Below, one piece after another: positions 41,601 to 53,600 of a DNA stretch of 64,000 nucleotides. The translations under genes and the position numbers were made by a program. The DNA lies in assembly GCA_963573305.1 (NCBI GenBank), contig OY754339.1, positions 70,479,376 through 70,543,375 of the forward strand, in the 5' to 3' direction. Position 1 is the first letter of the stretch; every line of letters begins with the position of its first letter. Origin of the DNA: Pyrrhosoma nymphula (Eukaryota; Arthropoda; Insecta; Odonata; Coenagrionidae). The notes beneath the pieces are model-generated. The model searched no databases and was not told where the DNA came from. It saw only the letters and a list, made by a program, of their open reading frames with translations.

Positions 41601-44600
41601 TAGCTACATATATCATTGAAGAGAAAATATTTAACAATAGAAAATATGCACAAATATTACTAAGAAAATACAAAAGATAATAAGCTATGATTGATTAGTG
41701 AAAAATTCTATGGACACGAAATTGTTCAAAATTAGTGAAAATAGCAAAAGACACCATGAAAATATGCACATTAAATAAACTAATGATTCACCTGCTACAA
41801 GTAAATTACAAAAAATCTCATGTAATCCGTAGGGTGCAGTTTACAAGTTCTTGGCGCAATCCCACAGACATTTGGAGATATTTAAAGGAAAAAATTCCTT
41901 ATAAGACATTTGAAACGTTACCTGATCGTACAAGGGACATTATGGTGGTTTAAAACTGACAGGAGAGGAACAGCTAAAGTGATGTTAACAAATGTTACAG
42001 TCATGACTTCATATTGATTTGATTCAACTACCAGTGAATCTCTAAGAGAGCTACCACTTAAATTACCTTGAATGATTACCTTATCTTGAATAAATCAACT
42101 ACTATAATCACAACAATCATGGAAAGTCTATTTTTGGGCTACAGTATGATGAAATTTTGAGGAAACCGGGACTGGCCACGGTAGTAACCTTTACGGAGTC
42201 ACCCGCAAGTGCACATAAGTGCGATATTCCACAGGAGAAAAATCAATCGCCTTGACCGGGATTCGAACCCGGATCCCTCGATTTGGAGAGGAAATAATCC
42301 ACAGGGGAGAAGGACGCCTCGGTAGCTTAACTGGTTAAAGCACTCGGCGCGAAATTGAGGGATCCGGGTTCGAATCCCGGTCAAGGCGAATGATTTTTCT
42401 TCTGTGGAATATCGCACTTACAGTATGATGAATCAATACATGCATGAATAATGTAACACACAAAAAGTAAACAATTATTGTCACTGTATTAACCCTGTGA
42501 AGCTTAAGTCTCTCCATCCCATAAAATTTTTTTCCCTATGGAGTTGAGCTTCCTGATCATTTAATAACAGAAGTGGATCACAGCGGACAAAAAAGAATGA
42601 AACCTGTCCCAAATGGAACAGAATCGAAGATCTTGCAACAGCTACAACACTTGTTTATTCACTTAGTTGCTCAATGACAGCCTGTCTCTAAAACTACTCT
42701 CCTTAGGTTCAACATGAGCAGTGACCATGACTCAAAGAAATGTGTGAGTTAGAGAGTTCACAGAAGACATTCACACTATTCCGTATTCACACTAATAAAT
42801 TCCTCGTAAGTCCGTGCATTTCATTGCTCTTTTTTCATCCTCCTACTTTTTTATCAATTTCAGTCCAACTGATACAAAATCATGGCTGGGAAACGAAAGT
42901 TGTTGGATCTGAAAACTAAAATACGAATCATCGATGAATGCGAAAGTGGCGCTGGGTCCAAAAGCGAGATAGGGAGGCGATTTGGCATATCTTTCTCGAC
43001 CTTATTCACAATTCTGAAGAATAAGGAAAAATTTCTTGCCGCAGTGCTTCAAAAAGGACGTCCAAGCAGCCAGAAACATTTGCGGCCAGGAGAACATACG
43101 CAGTAAGAATCTGCCCTTTTCTCATGGTTTTGCCAGCAGAGAGCTGCCTGAATTCCGATAAATTCCACTGATCAAGGCAAAAGCGGAGTATCTAAGTGAG
43201 AGGCTCGGTATTGACAAGTTTAAATGTTCCGATGTTGAATAAGTAAATTGTTATGAAATCGGATTCCCTATATTTTAAGTTGTCTACGTATTGTATTGTC
43301 TTTTGTAATTGTTTCAAAGATTATAAATATTGAAAACTGGTCAAGGATGATTCATTTCGATATACACGAAAGGTATGTACAATAAATTATGCATCTATCT
43401 CGCAGCAGGGAGTGTAGTCAGTATTCATTATCAAAATGTTCTCGCTAGATGTATGTACTGCAGAAAAAATTACATATGTGTATCATGATGGAATTCATTT
43501 TGGAACTTACAACCTTCGTAACTTTCTTCCTCACGCCCTTAACTCACAGCAAATCACGTATATGTTCCATGGATAACCTAAAAAAATGTGAATCATAAAA
43601 ATGTTAATGTGCCCTGCCACCTAACGGCTGCAACGTGCACTATTGCTTGAAAAATCTGTGTTTCGCGGGAGCCGATACCGTGTACGCTAGAGGTAAAAAG
43701 TTTCACATCTTACCTAGATGCAATCAATCCCTGAAAGTCCGCGTTGTGTTCCCGCTCCATCCTTACAACTGTCATATGTGGACTTGAATGAAACAATTAT
43801 GTTTCCATAAATTCAAGAGAGTATTCCACGCATAATTATTGTAATAATAACACAAATGACAGGATACAGTTAAGGGCTAATCGTAAATGCTGGTGATATT
43901 GGGCTCTATTATTTCGAAAAGCAGAAGTCTGCTGTTTTATGAGGCGATGTTACTGACGTTGAAGTCCTCTCCTTTATTTCCACTATTTAACTGGAGAAGA
44001 TAGCAGCCCGGTGCTGGCGTGGAACTAAATCCCCGTAGGTTATATCTTGGTCATTAAGTTATCTAGCATTTTTTCAAATTTCAATTTTTAATATAAATTT
44101 TTCCAAACCATATATCACCGTTTTTATACACTTTTTAGAGAGGTAGGATGCATGAAATTTTTTCTCGTTTCTGAAGTGTTTGCCGTTCATTGTCCGTTGC
44201 ATTGCTATTACTTGCAGCCGCGACATATTTGGCGCACCCAAAACATCGGCGCATTAACAATACAGCAATGTGCAGTACAGTACACGTGTTCTGAGCATCA
44301 AAATTCAACGTTTCATATTCCAGTGTATGACATCTAACATGGAATTTGATGTCATCGAAAGTGAACAAGATCAAAAGTAATTGAAGTGTTCGAAAATATG
44401 ATTTTTAATAGCTATCTCAATAGCATGTTTTTGCCACTCACCAAAAATTCCCACAATAATGGCTAAATTAGCATTACAGTTGTAGGAATTGGCTGTGGAG
44501 TGATTATTAATCATCTTTGGTGTTAACGAGAGTTCCATTTAGTGAGTGATTTTTCAGATCCCGAGAGATCTCGCTAAGTAGGGCTTCTACTGTACATGAA

Positions 44601-47600
44601 TATAAGTTTTACTCTTGAGTTGAAGGACAAAGAAACTCCAATGCATAATTGCTATCTGGTGCTTGATTTAGCTACACTGTTGCCATTGAGAATTAACTTC
44701 TAATTTTGACTCACAGAAATAAATGCTGATTGAGGGCATTTTGTAAGGCAAATGATTTTCTCTGTTAACCATAACAGACCATAAAAAGGGCTGTTGCTCA
44801 GAGCATAATTTTTCATTAAATATTTCAAGGAATCAGTGGTAAAACTACCAAAATTTATAAAAATAATCTAGCTAACGATTAAACTTTTCTGTAAAACAAG
44901 GTTATAAAAAAATTTTTTTGGAATAGATTTTTAAATCAAAAACATCATTACACGTGCAACGACCTGCCACAATACAAACACCAGTTCCTGTTCAGTCACC
45001 ATAGTAAAGCATCGTTCCTAATCCTCCGAGTGCTATTGCCTCTGTCTGCATGTGGCATACAGTTTGTGCGGAATGACCTTAGCCATCAAAGCACAAAACT
45101 CTTTTACCGACAATATTACCCCGAGCAACAAGAACAAATTAAGTTTAAAACCCAAGAGGGATCAAGTAGGTGAAGAAAAGAGGAGCAAAAAGACATCAAA
45201 ATGTGGTGAAATTCTGCCCAGCTGTTTAGAAGAACAGAGTATGAATGTTTTATTTATTTATATCAAAAATACAAACAATGATTAAAATATGATTGCTGGT
45301 AATGGACCTAGTTATTTAATAATCAAATTTACTTTTTTCTTGATGATGGCATAAGATTCTGCTCACACTTGCCTGCTGTTGTCATACGAATACTGACATA
45401 ACCAAGAAAACTGTGAATATCACAGACAGACAGATAGTATGCAACGTTCACACTCCAACAAATGCAATCAAATCTGAAATTTCAGTGAGAGAAAGAGGGG
45501 AATTTAGATGGGCCACTGGAACAACATGATGATGGTTTTAACCCAATCTCCTGCACTGGGAAGAAAGTGGTTTACCTTTGAAGGCCTCTGCGTGTACTTC
45601 TGGGTGCAGCAGCATTCTTTCACTCAGAAGCAAGGGTATACTCTAAAGACTATTTTCCTCCCTGCCTGGCAATTAAAAACCCTTAATATTATATGTATAT
45701 CAACTCCCACCAATTCTCTTAAGGGTCATTCCTTGTCAGTTCATCCAGGCATGACACCCACCGACTCGGATTTTGATGGAACTTGGCAATTTTCATCCTT
45801 CCATGTAGGAATGAAACAGTGTAAAATATTTCTTGGCTATCTCTACTAGTTTTTTTTTCACGACCATTTGAAGTTTGGGTGAAACTGCAGTTTTTCAATG
45901 AATGCAGTCTCCAGAGGCACTTGTACCTCCAGAGGGAAATAATTTGTCTCAGCCATACTTTTCATCCAATTCTTATGAAAATTTGCAGGTTTACTATAGA
46001 AGTCATGAGGATTCCAAATACTAATTGAAAAATATCCTAAGGGACATTGAAAATTCTCTAAACTCATATGTTTCATAAGATTTTAAATCAATTAAATAAA
46101 GTAAAAAAAGTGCAATATTTCAGTGATGGTTGTGCTGGCCTGTATAAGAACTGTAAAAACTTTATAAACCTGTGCCATCATCACTTGGACTTTGACTTGC
46201 ATGCTTCTTGGTCATTTTTTGCAACTAGTCATGGGAAATCTCCATGTGATGGGATAGGCGGAACAGTTAAGCAAATTCTTACTAGAGAAAGCCTTCAACG
46301 GGATCTGGGTAACACAATGACTTCCATTGAAAATGTGTATGAGTTCTGCAAGTAAAAAGTGGATAAAATTTCATTCTTCGTTTTAAAAAAAGAACAATTA
46401 TCAATGATTCGGCAACAATAAGAAACTCGCTGGTGCCATGCAAAAACAATCCCAGGTACTCGTAGCTACTGTTCTTTTATTCCAATTTCAAAAAACATTA
46501 TTGCGACAAAAAAAATTAGCTTTGATACCACTTTCAGTTCTGTCCACAATTTCTTGGTAAAGCCAAGTTGGGAACTAATTATGACAAAAATTTGTACTAA
46601 TTCTTTTGTGGCCTGCTTGTACAACAATCATTGGTTTTTGGACATGCATCCTGAATTTTGATGGTTTCTGTAAAGCAACAATCAAGTTATCCCCAGCAAT
46701 GATGAGTAAGTGCTAAGAATTCCTTAAAATATTCTATTTAAAAAATATATATATTTTTCTTATCGGGGGAGAAACAACCTGCACATAAAAAATGTTTTAA
46801 TTTTTGCACTTATTATGTTCTAGATTCATGTCATAAACATTTGCTTAGACATAGAAAACAGTTAACACAAGCATTTCATCACACTTGAAGGAAGACCCAA
46901 CACTGACTACCAGAGTCGTGAAAAGACATTTTTTTTTGTACATAAATTTTTTTTAACAACAAAGCAAGCAAAAAGCCATGAATTTTATTTTTACTGGTGG
47001 TGGGTCATACCTTAAGGAATATTAGAAAAAATAATTCAGCTTGATTCACATATTGCCTCAGGTCAAAATTTGATGTTTTATAGAACCATGTTTTTGATGC
47101 AAAATTTTCATAAATCTTATGAAACATATGAGTTTAGAGAATTTTCAATGTCCCTTAGGATATTTTTCAATTAGTATTTGGAATCCTCATGACTTCTATA
47201 GTAAACCTGCAAATTTTCATAAGAATTGGATGAAAAGTATGGCTGAGACAAATTATTTCCCTCTGGAGGTACAAGTGCCTCTGGAGACTGCATTCATTGA
47301 AAAACTGCAGTTTCACCCAAACTTCAAATGGTCGTGAAAAAAAAACTAGTAGAGATAGCCAAGAAATATTTTACACTGTTTCATTCCTACATGGAAGGAT
47401 GAAAATTGCCAAGTTTCATCAAAATCCGAGTCGGTGGGTGTCATGCCTGGATGAACTAACAAGGAATGACCCTTAATCATTCCTTTCCAAATCCAAATAC
47501 TCGTGAAGACCATAACATCCAAGGACTATAGCAATAAATTTCTATAAAAATGCAGTAAACAGCAGAGAAACATTAGAAAAACAACCAAGAATTTCAGATT

Positions 47601-50600
47601 TTCCCAGGGAAAGCATTAATTGAATCATTCTTAGCTTCCCCTCTGGGTCATTGGGTTAGTCTGCACTAGCATTTTGATGGCTAAGACTGCTGTACTCTGA
47701 AGATAATGGGGGTCTAACCCTTCGACATGAGGCGTTTGACCAACCTTGTGATTTGGTGGGAAACCCAAGAATGTTTTAGCCATTAAAGATACACTGCTTC
47801 TAAGAAAAAATTGCAATTTCCTATTGAATGCTGCCCATTAAGTCCCCTGGGGATTTCTACCAGGTGAGGTAATGAAGAGCTGACTTTTCAATGCCTGACA
47901 CAGCCACTGTCACTCATTTCCCCAAGGGTGTTAGCCGAGTCAGACACCAGAAGCATCACCCCCTCATCCATTAAAAATCCTGAGAGGTCTTCATCAGCAT
48001 CATAAGTTTTCAGGTTCATTCACAGTATGAAAATCATTACATGAATATATCAAAGAGTATTAATTTCTAATAGATAAAATGAGATTAAAATGACAGTGGT
48101 ATTAAAATAATGGATGAGTCGATTCTCGATTCCATCGATTCTTATATACCTAATATCAGGTGGGATATTGATATAACAGTAGCATAGGAAACGTAGCCTA
48201 TTATTTAAATTCAAGTACTGGCTGGAATAAAATAACAAAGACAATTAAGTTGCTCAAAAAGTGTATTAAATGACAAATAGCAAATATATCCTCAGCTTAT
48301 AGTCTATTTTAAAAATATTTATCTATCTAGAATCGATGGAATCGGAATCGAGTTTAGGCAATCGATTCTTGATACCGATTCTAAGCCTGAGAATCAGTGG
48401 AATCAAGAATCGACATTAGGAGTCGACTCATCCTTAATTAAAATATCATACAGGTTCAGTGTTATGTACCGATCCCAATGTTCTTATAAATGAAGGCATT
48501 ACGATAAAGGGTCAATATTCCATGCAGGAAACAACAGAAATTGATGTACTAATTATTATAAATTCCGGTGACTGGAGAATGCCACTCGGCAAGGAAACAA
48601 TGGCTCGGCCCTACCTTTCGCCAAGCCTCCGCTTCACACTCTCTGCAGTCACTTTTTCCCCTGTTTGCGCAGAAAGCCTACTGATGGCTTCCTCAGTGGC
48701 CAGGCTTCTATCTTCGCCACTCATAATGCACAATTCACTTGATACTGCGACCATGGTTGTGGATGACACAACAGGATTCACATTGTGAATCTCGTGTGAG
48801 ATAACTCCTGGGTGTGACCCAAATAGTGTACCTTGTTGAACAGCAGTGATCTGGAAATTTTTTCAGTGAGTAAGAAAAAGATAAGATGCATGGGAGTCTC
48901 AAAATGGCATGCAAATAGCATAAACTTCTGGAAACTTTGGGAAGAGACTGACCACAAACATTAAAATGGTAACAGCATGAGGTTTGGAAATATAATAGCG
49001 GCAACATAATTATATACACAACAGGAAATGTCAGCACTTCTTGCTAATACCACTCATCAGCTCTATACCTAACATACCACCCAGTTAACTGACTATTTCA
49101 AGCAATGCTAATAATAATGCCAAAAGGAATAGACCCTTCCAGTCCCAAAATCATCTACCGATGTTTTTATATGGCCGCACTTTCAGGTGGTCAGTGAAAT
49201 ACATTTTCCTGCATATGTACCACAAAAATAGGGTACATCTCCTATGCCATCAGATACGAAAATTGTATCAGCTGTAAATTCATTGTTGCCACTATTATAT
49301 TTCCAAATCTTGTAAATACCGATTAGACATTTATGCATATATTAAGACATTATGCAAATGAGCCATGTGAATTTTCCAAAATATTTTAATATACATCAAG
49401 GTGAAATAAAAATTTGGAGACACTTAAGGGTGGATTGCAAGAACGGAGTTCAAACCGTGATTCTGACAGGGTTCTGTTAAGCCACGGTCCTGGTTCGTCC
49501 TATCTTCCGCTTGCAAGAGTGAGGTTCCACTGCAAACCGTGGCCTCACCCTGTTCAATATCTGGCAGCGTCTAATTTCATGTTAGCGTCAGCATCCGTAC
49601 GGAAGCACTTCGTATGTTATGCTATTATTTAATCAAATTGAAATGGTGAACTATAACAAATACTCTTCTCAGCAAATTAATTCCATTTTGCTTTAAATTG
49701 AGGAATGCTTTTGTAGGCTGTTCGTGACATATTACAGTCGAAATGAACGATAAAATTTTTCAAGTGACGAATGGGAAATACCTCACTTCGTATTTTCTAA
49801 ATAACTTTCAATAGGGTATTTTGGCGTGCATTGATGATTTAAGCATTCCAATAAATCATTGATACCATGCTTAATATTTATTTAACGTCAATTGTTCGCA
49901 TAATAAGAACAATGTACAAATTTCCCCCCCAATCATCCCAGGCGAAGAGGACACTCAAACATGTTCCAAGTATTTATCATAATTTACGATTTATGTGCCA
50001 GTGTCCTCCCAAATTTTGAAGCCTAACTTGATATAGGTAAACAATGATAGTTTTTGTACATAAATAAGACCCTCGGGAACATTATAAAGAATCATATTCG
50101 CCAAAAATAACTCAAATTGGAGGCAAGAATGTGATGCCATGCCTTGGCCATGGAGTAATTAGGTAATATAATGCCATGTTTCATATGCTTAATCACAAAC
50201 GCTAGTGGACTAATGGGTAGCGTTCTCGACTCCGGACAGTAATATTGCCGGTTCGAGCCTCCCTCGGAACGATTTTTTTTCCTTTTATTAGTCAAAACGA
50301 TTTATTTTTCGCTCAGCATTGGAAATATTTTCAAAAACACTGTCGGAGAGCCTCACCAAAACTTTATTTATATATCTAGGCGAATAATACGGGATCCCTT
50401 GTCTGCATTTAGAGAAAGAACTGAAATTTATATACCTGATGCATGCCTTCGTCATTGCCATTACCCGTTTTAAATCCTGTTAAGATTTCTTTTGGAGCCT
50501 CTGAATGCAATGCCACCGCTTCAAGTACAATGACAATGCAACTATAGCAATATGTGGTTCATCAATACCTTTTTTATTCAAAACAAGAATTTTAAGGACA

Positions 50601-53600
50601 CTTCTTCACTTACTTATTTACCTCTTATGTTTTAGTGAACCTACGTAACATATTCCCACGGCTAAAATTATAATTTAACACTGGAATTCTTAATTGAGTG
50701 CTATATATCGATTTAAAATGTGAACTTATACTTGTAGAAATAAAATAACAAATATCCCGTTGCATTGTAAATGCGAAACTATGCCATAAATTGAAAGGAA
50801 AGAGAAAATATTTTGCCGAATATTACATCATTGTGGGCCAAACTCAACACAATAGAGTAACCACGTAAGTACCAAAGGTTGCTTAATATATATACTTTAA
50901 AGCATATATCAACAAATTGAATCACATCCATACATCCTTTCATGGCGTTGCCATATTATCACATAATTGCCATCATACTCACCGCGAAAATCTAATTAAA
51001 GTAAAGTCGCTTTTCTCACTTTATAACTCGGAGGAATCAACAGGAAATGTAATAACAATGACCCATAGCACTGAGGAGACGTAAGAATCACAAACGTACA
51101 TCAGGCATCTAGATAATGTCGACCTGTCAACAATTACATCATCCCCGAAAGCTTCATAAAATATTCCCTTGATGTGAAACAATACTACTAACAGCAATTA
51201 ACGAATTTGTGGCACTTGAAATTCACTATGGTCTTTTGAGCATGGTTATAATTACTAACCTTCCGTAGAGATTTACGCATTAAAATTCACCACCAAACCT
51301 AAATCTATATATGAACTCCGATTCATCAAAACCAAAGGAACGATCACTCTCATTTAATCCATTTCTCCAAACACAAATCCTTACAAATACCTCCAAGTCG
51401 TGTAAATAATTACTTTTTTGAACATCGGAAATGTCAGCTTCCTCCCAGCCACCCACGTTTGTGTACTTTCAATAAGAGGCCGCGGTTTAAACCTACTCAG
51501 AAGCAGGATCAGGAATTGGTGGCCTTTGAACCACGATTTAGTCCACGGTGAGCGGAAACTTCGTTCTCGCAAGCCAAAAACCACGGTTTTTGACGTTTTC
51601 GGCAGACGTGGTTCGAACCTCGGTTTAAACTTCGTTCTTGCAATCCACCCTAAGGGATACTGAAGAAGATCGATAAATTAAAGAGTAAGTCTAATATATC
51701 ATGAAAATCTTCAACTCATCAATCTGCTGGATAATTAGGCATTTATCACATATCATCACATCAAAAGGAACTGCAGTAATAACTGTTCAATTTTTTAAAA
51801 ATAAATACCCTAAAACGTCATTATTATTGAAAAACCACACAAAATGTTTACTTTTTTATCTTTTGTGGAACCCTCTAATTCACTATGAATAATGTTTCCT
51901 CCAACCTAGCTTCATGGAACACGGATTAGTTGAAGAACGTTACCCCCACATTTAGACAAGTTTCACAGTACTTGCTTTCTGACCATAGGATAATACAGTA
52001 AAACCTCTCTTTTACACTTTTGACGGGGACGAAGGAAAAAAGTGTAAATCGCGGGAAAATGTAAATTAAGGGAAATATTAATTTGTAGGAAATAGAAGCA
52101 AAATCATAGCCTAGTGTTAAATAATTGTATTTTATTTTTTCAGGTGATGTTTAATATTTGATGGGTCACCAAAAAGAGATACAGTAAAACCCCCATACAA
52201 CGAACACCCATCCAGCGAAATTTTAAGGAAAACTCCCTATTTCGAAGTCATTGGCCCGGTCCCGGACCCTTCCAATGGACAATGCACGCTAAAAAACCTC
52301 CCGTAACGAACCTCTCTAACTACGAAAACTCCGTACATCGAAGTCTGCGCTTGGGCCCAAAACATGAAAAGTGCCCCTCTAGAACGAATTATTGAGGGAA
52401 AAAAACGTAGCATTCTACATTTACAGGTAATTTTTCCGTAGACATTTACGTAATAAGCAGGAAGTAGAACCGCAGCGGGGAGTACCGCGTCTTAACCCTT
52501 CTGCTCCGGGCTTCGAAAATGTTCCCATCCGAGACCTACAAAGCAGAGGGCATGAAGGAAACTTGACGCTCTGGCTCGGTGAAGGCTCGTTTACACGTTT
52601 CTTATGGTGGAAACTGTCAACTCTGACGGTTCCCACAATAAGAAACGTGCAAGGGAAGCCAAAGCTCCGCGTTACCTGAGCCGGGTGATAGTTGGGTGGA
52701 TGAGTAATGCACCAAGAGGGAAGGGGGGAATATTAGTGCCAGCCCGCCAGCCATAACCCAATACAGAAAGGTAATCTGAGATTTCTGAGGGCCTATTCTC
52801 TAACTCCAAGCATCGGAGCTTTCTGGCGGAAAGATGCTTCAATAAGCTACTTGCTCCCATCGGTATTCTCTATCATGGAAGCTACCGGAGAAAGTGCAAG
52901 CAGAAGCTACCGGTAGCTTATTAGGCTCCCACCCGTATTCTGTAAATGTCACGAAGCTACTTCCATAGCCCCAATAAGCTGCCACGGTAACCTCACGAAG
53001 CGCGGCCTCCGAATACCCTGCTTAAATATTGGTCATTTTATAACGCTTATCTATCTATAATTATCCAACGCACGGGTATGTTTCTTACATTTACTAAATG
53101 CGGATTCCTTGCACTTTCACTGGGTTACTTTGTCATTTTCGCCATTTGCAGGATTTTTCACAAAAAGATATTAACTGGAGTGACGGAAAGCCATATTTAC
53201 CTTCGGTAAGTAACGTGATTCCAGCCCATAATGGGATACTTATTGGGCCATGGTAGCGTGTATCACCTTCGCATTTCTGTTGAAAGCTTCATTTTCGTAT
53301 ATTATTTAAATAATTTGAAGCAACGAGTAATCGACGAAAGCAAATAGCACGAATAATATTGAATCATATCATCGACATGAACCCTAATTCCCGAATATAT
53401 TTACGAACAATCTTATTTCAATTGCTCAAAACAGCCAAGATGGACGTCATGCTAACGTATTCACGAGATTGTTCACGAGATTATGTGAGCAAAAATAAAA
53501 CATTTTAGAATTTTGCTCGCATGATTTTTAATGCGTGGAATTTTTCGCTAAACACGATGCACGAACATCTTCACCGTCTAAAACGGCCTTTTCAGGTTTC

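Larger units (their letters stand above)
38768..48614 (-). other. PAXBP1 intron c-d (9.8 kb)
   Basis: Holds the tRNA-like inverted pair (42217-42420), Tigger fragment E (42882-44592), the TTAA element (45723-47472) and the hAT MITE (48109-48436). 39898-40035 is similar to 44600-44780. A CT-rich stretch lies at 39480-39720. The long minus-strand frame at 40972-41448 is AT-driven and has no known domain. Nothing recognised in 47480-48100. Confidence 0.75.

Noticed and set aside
42316..42387. Functional tRNA gene
   Set aside because: G at position 33, acceptor mismatch and an inverted half copy with the same downstream body point to a SINE.
51418..51663. 81-codon frame at MITE right end
   Set aside because: It is the terminal repeat of the element read through, not a gene.
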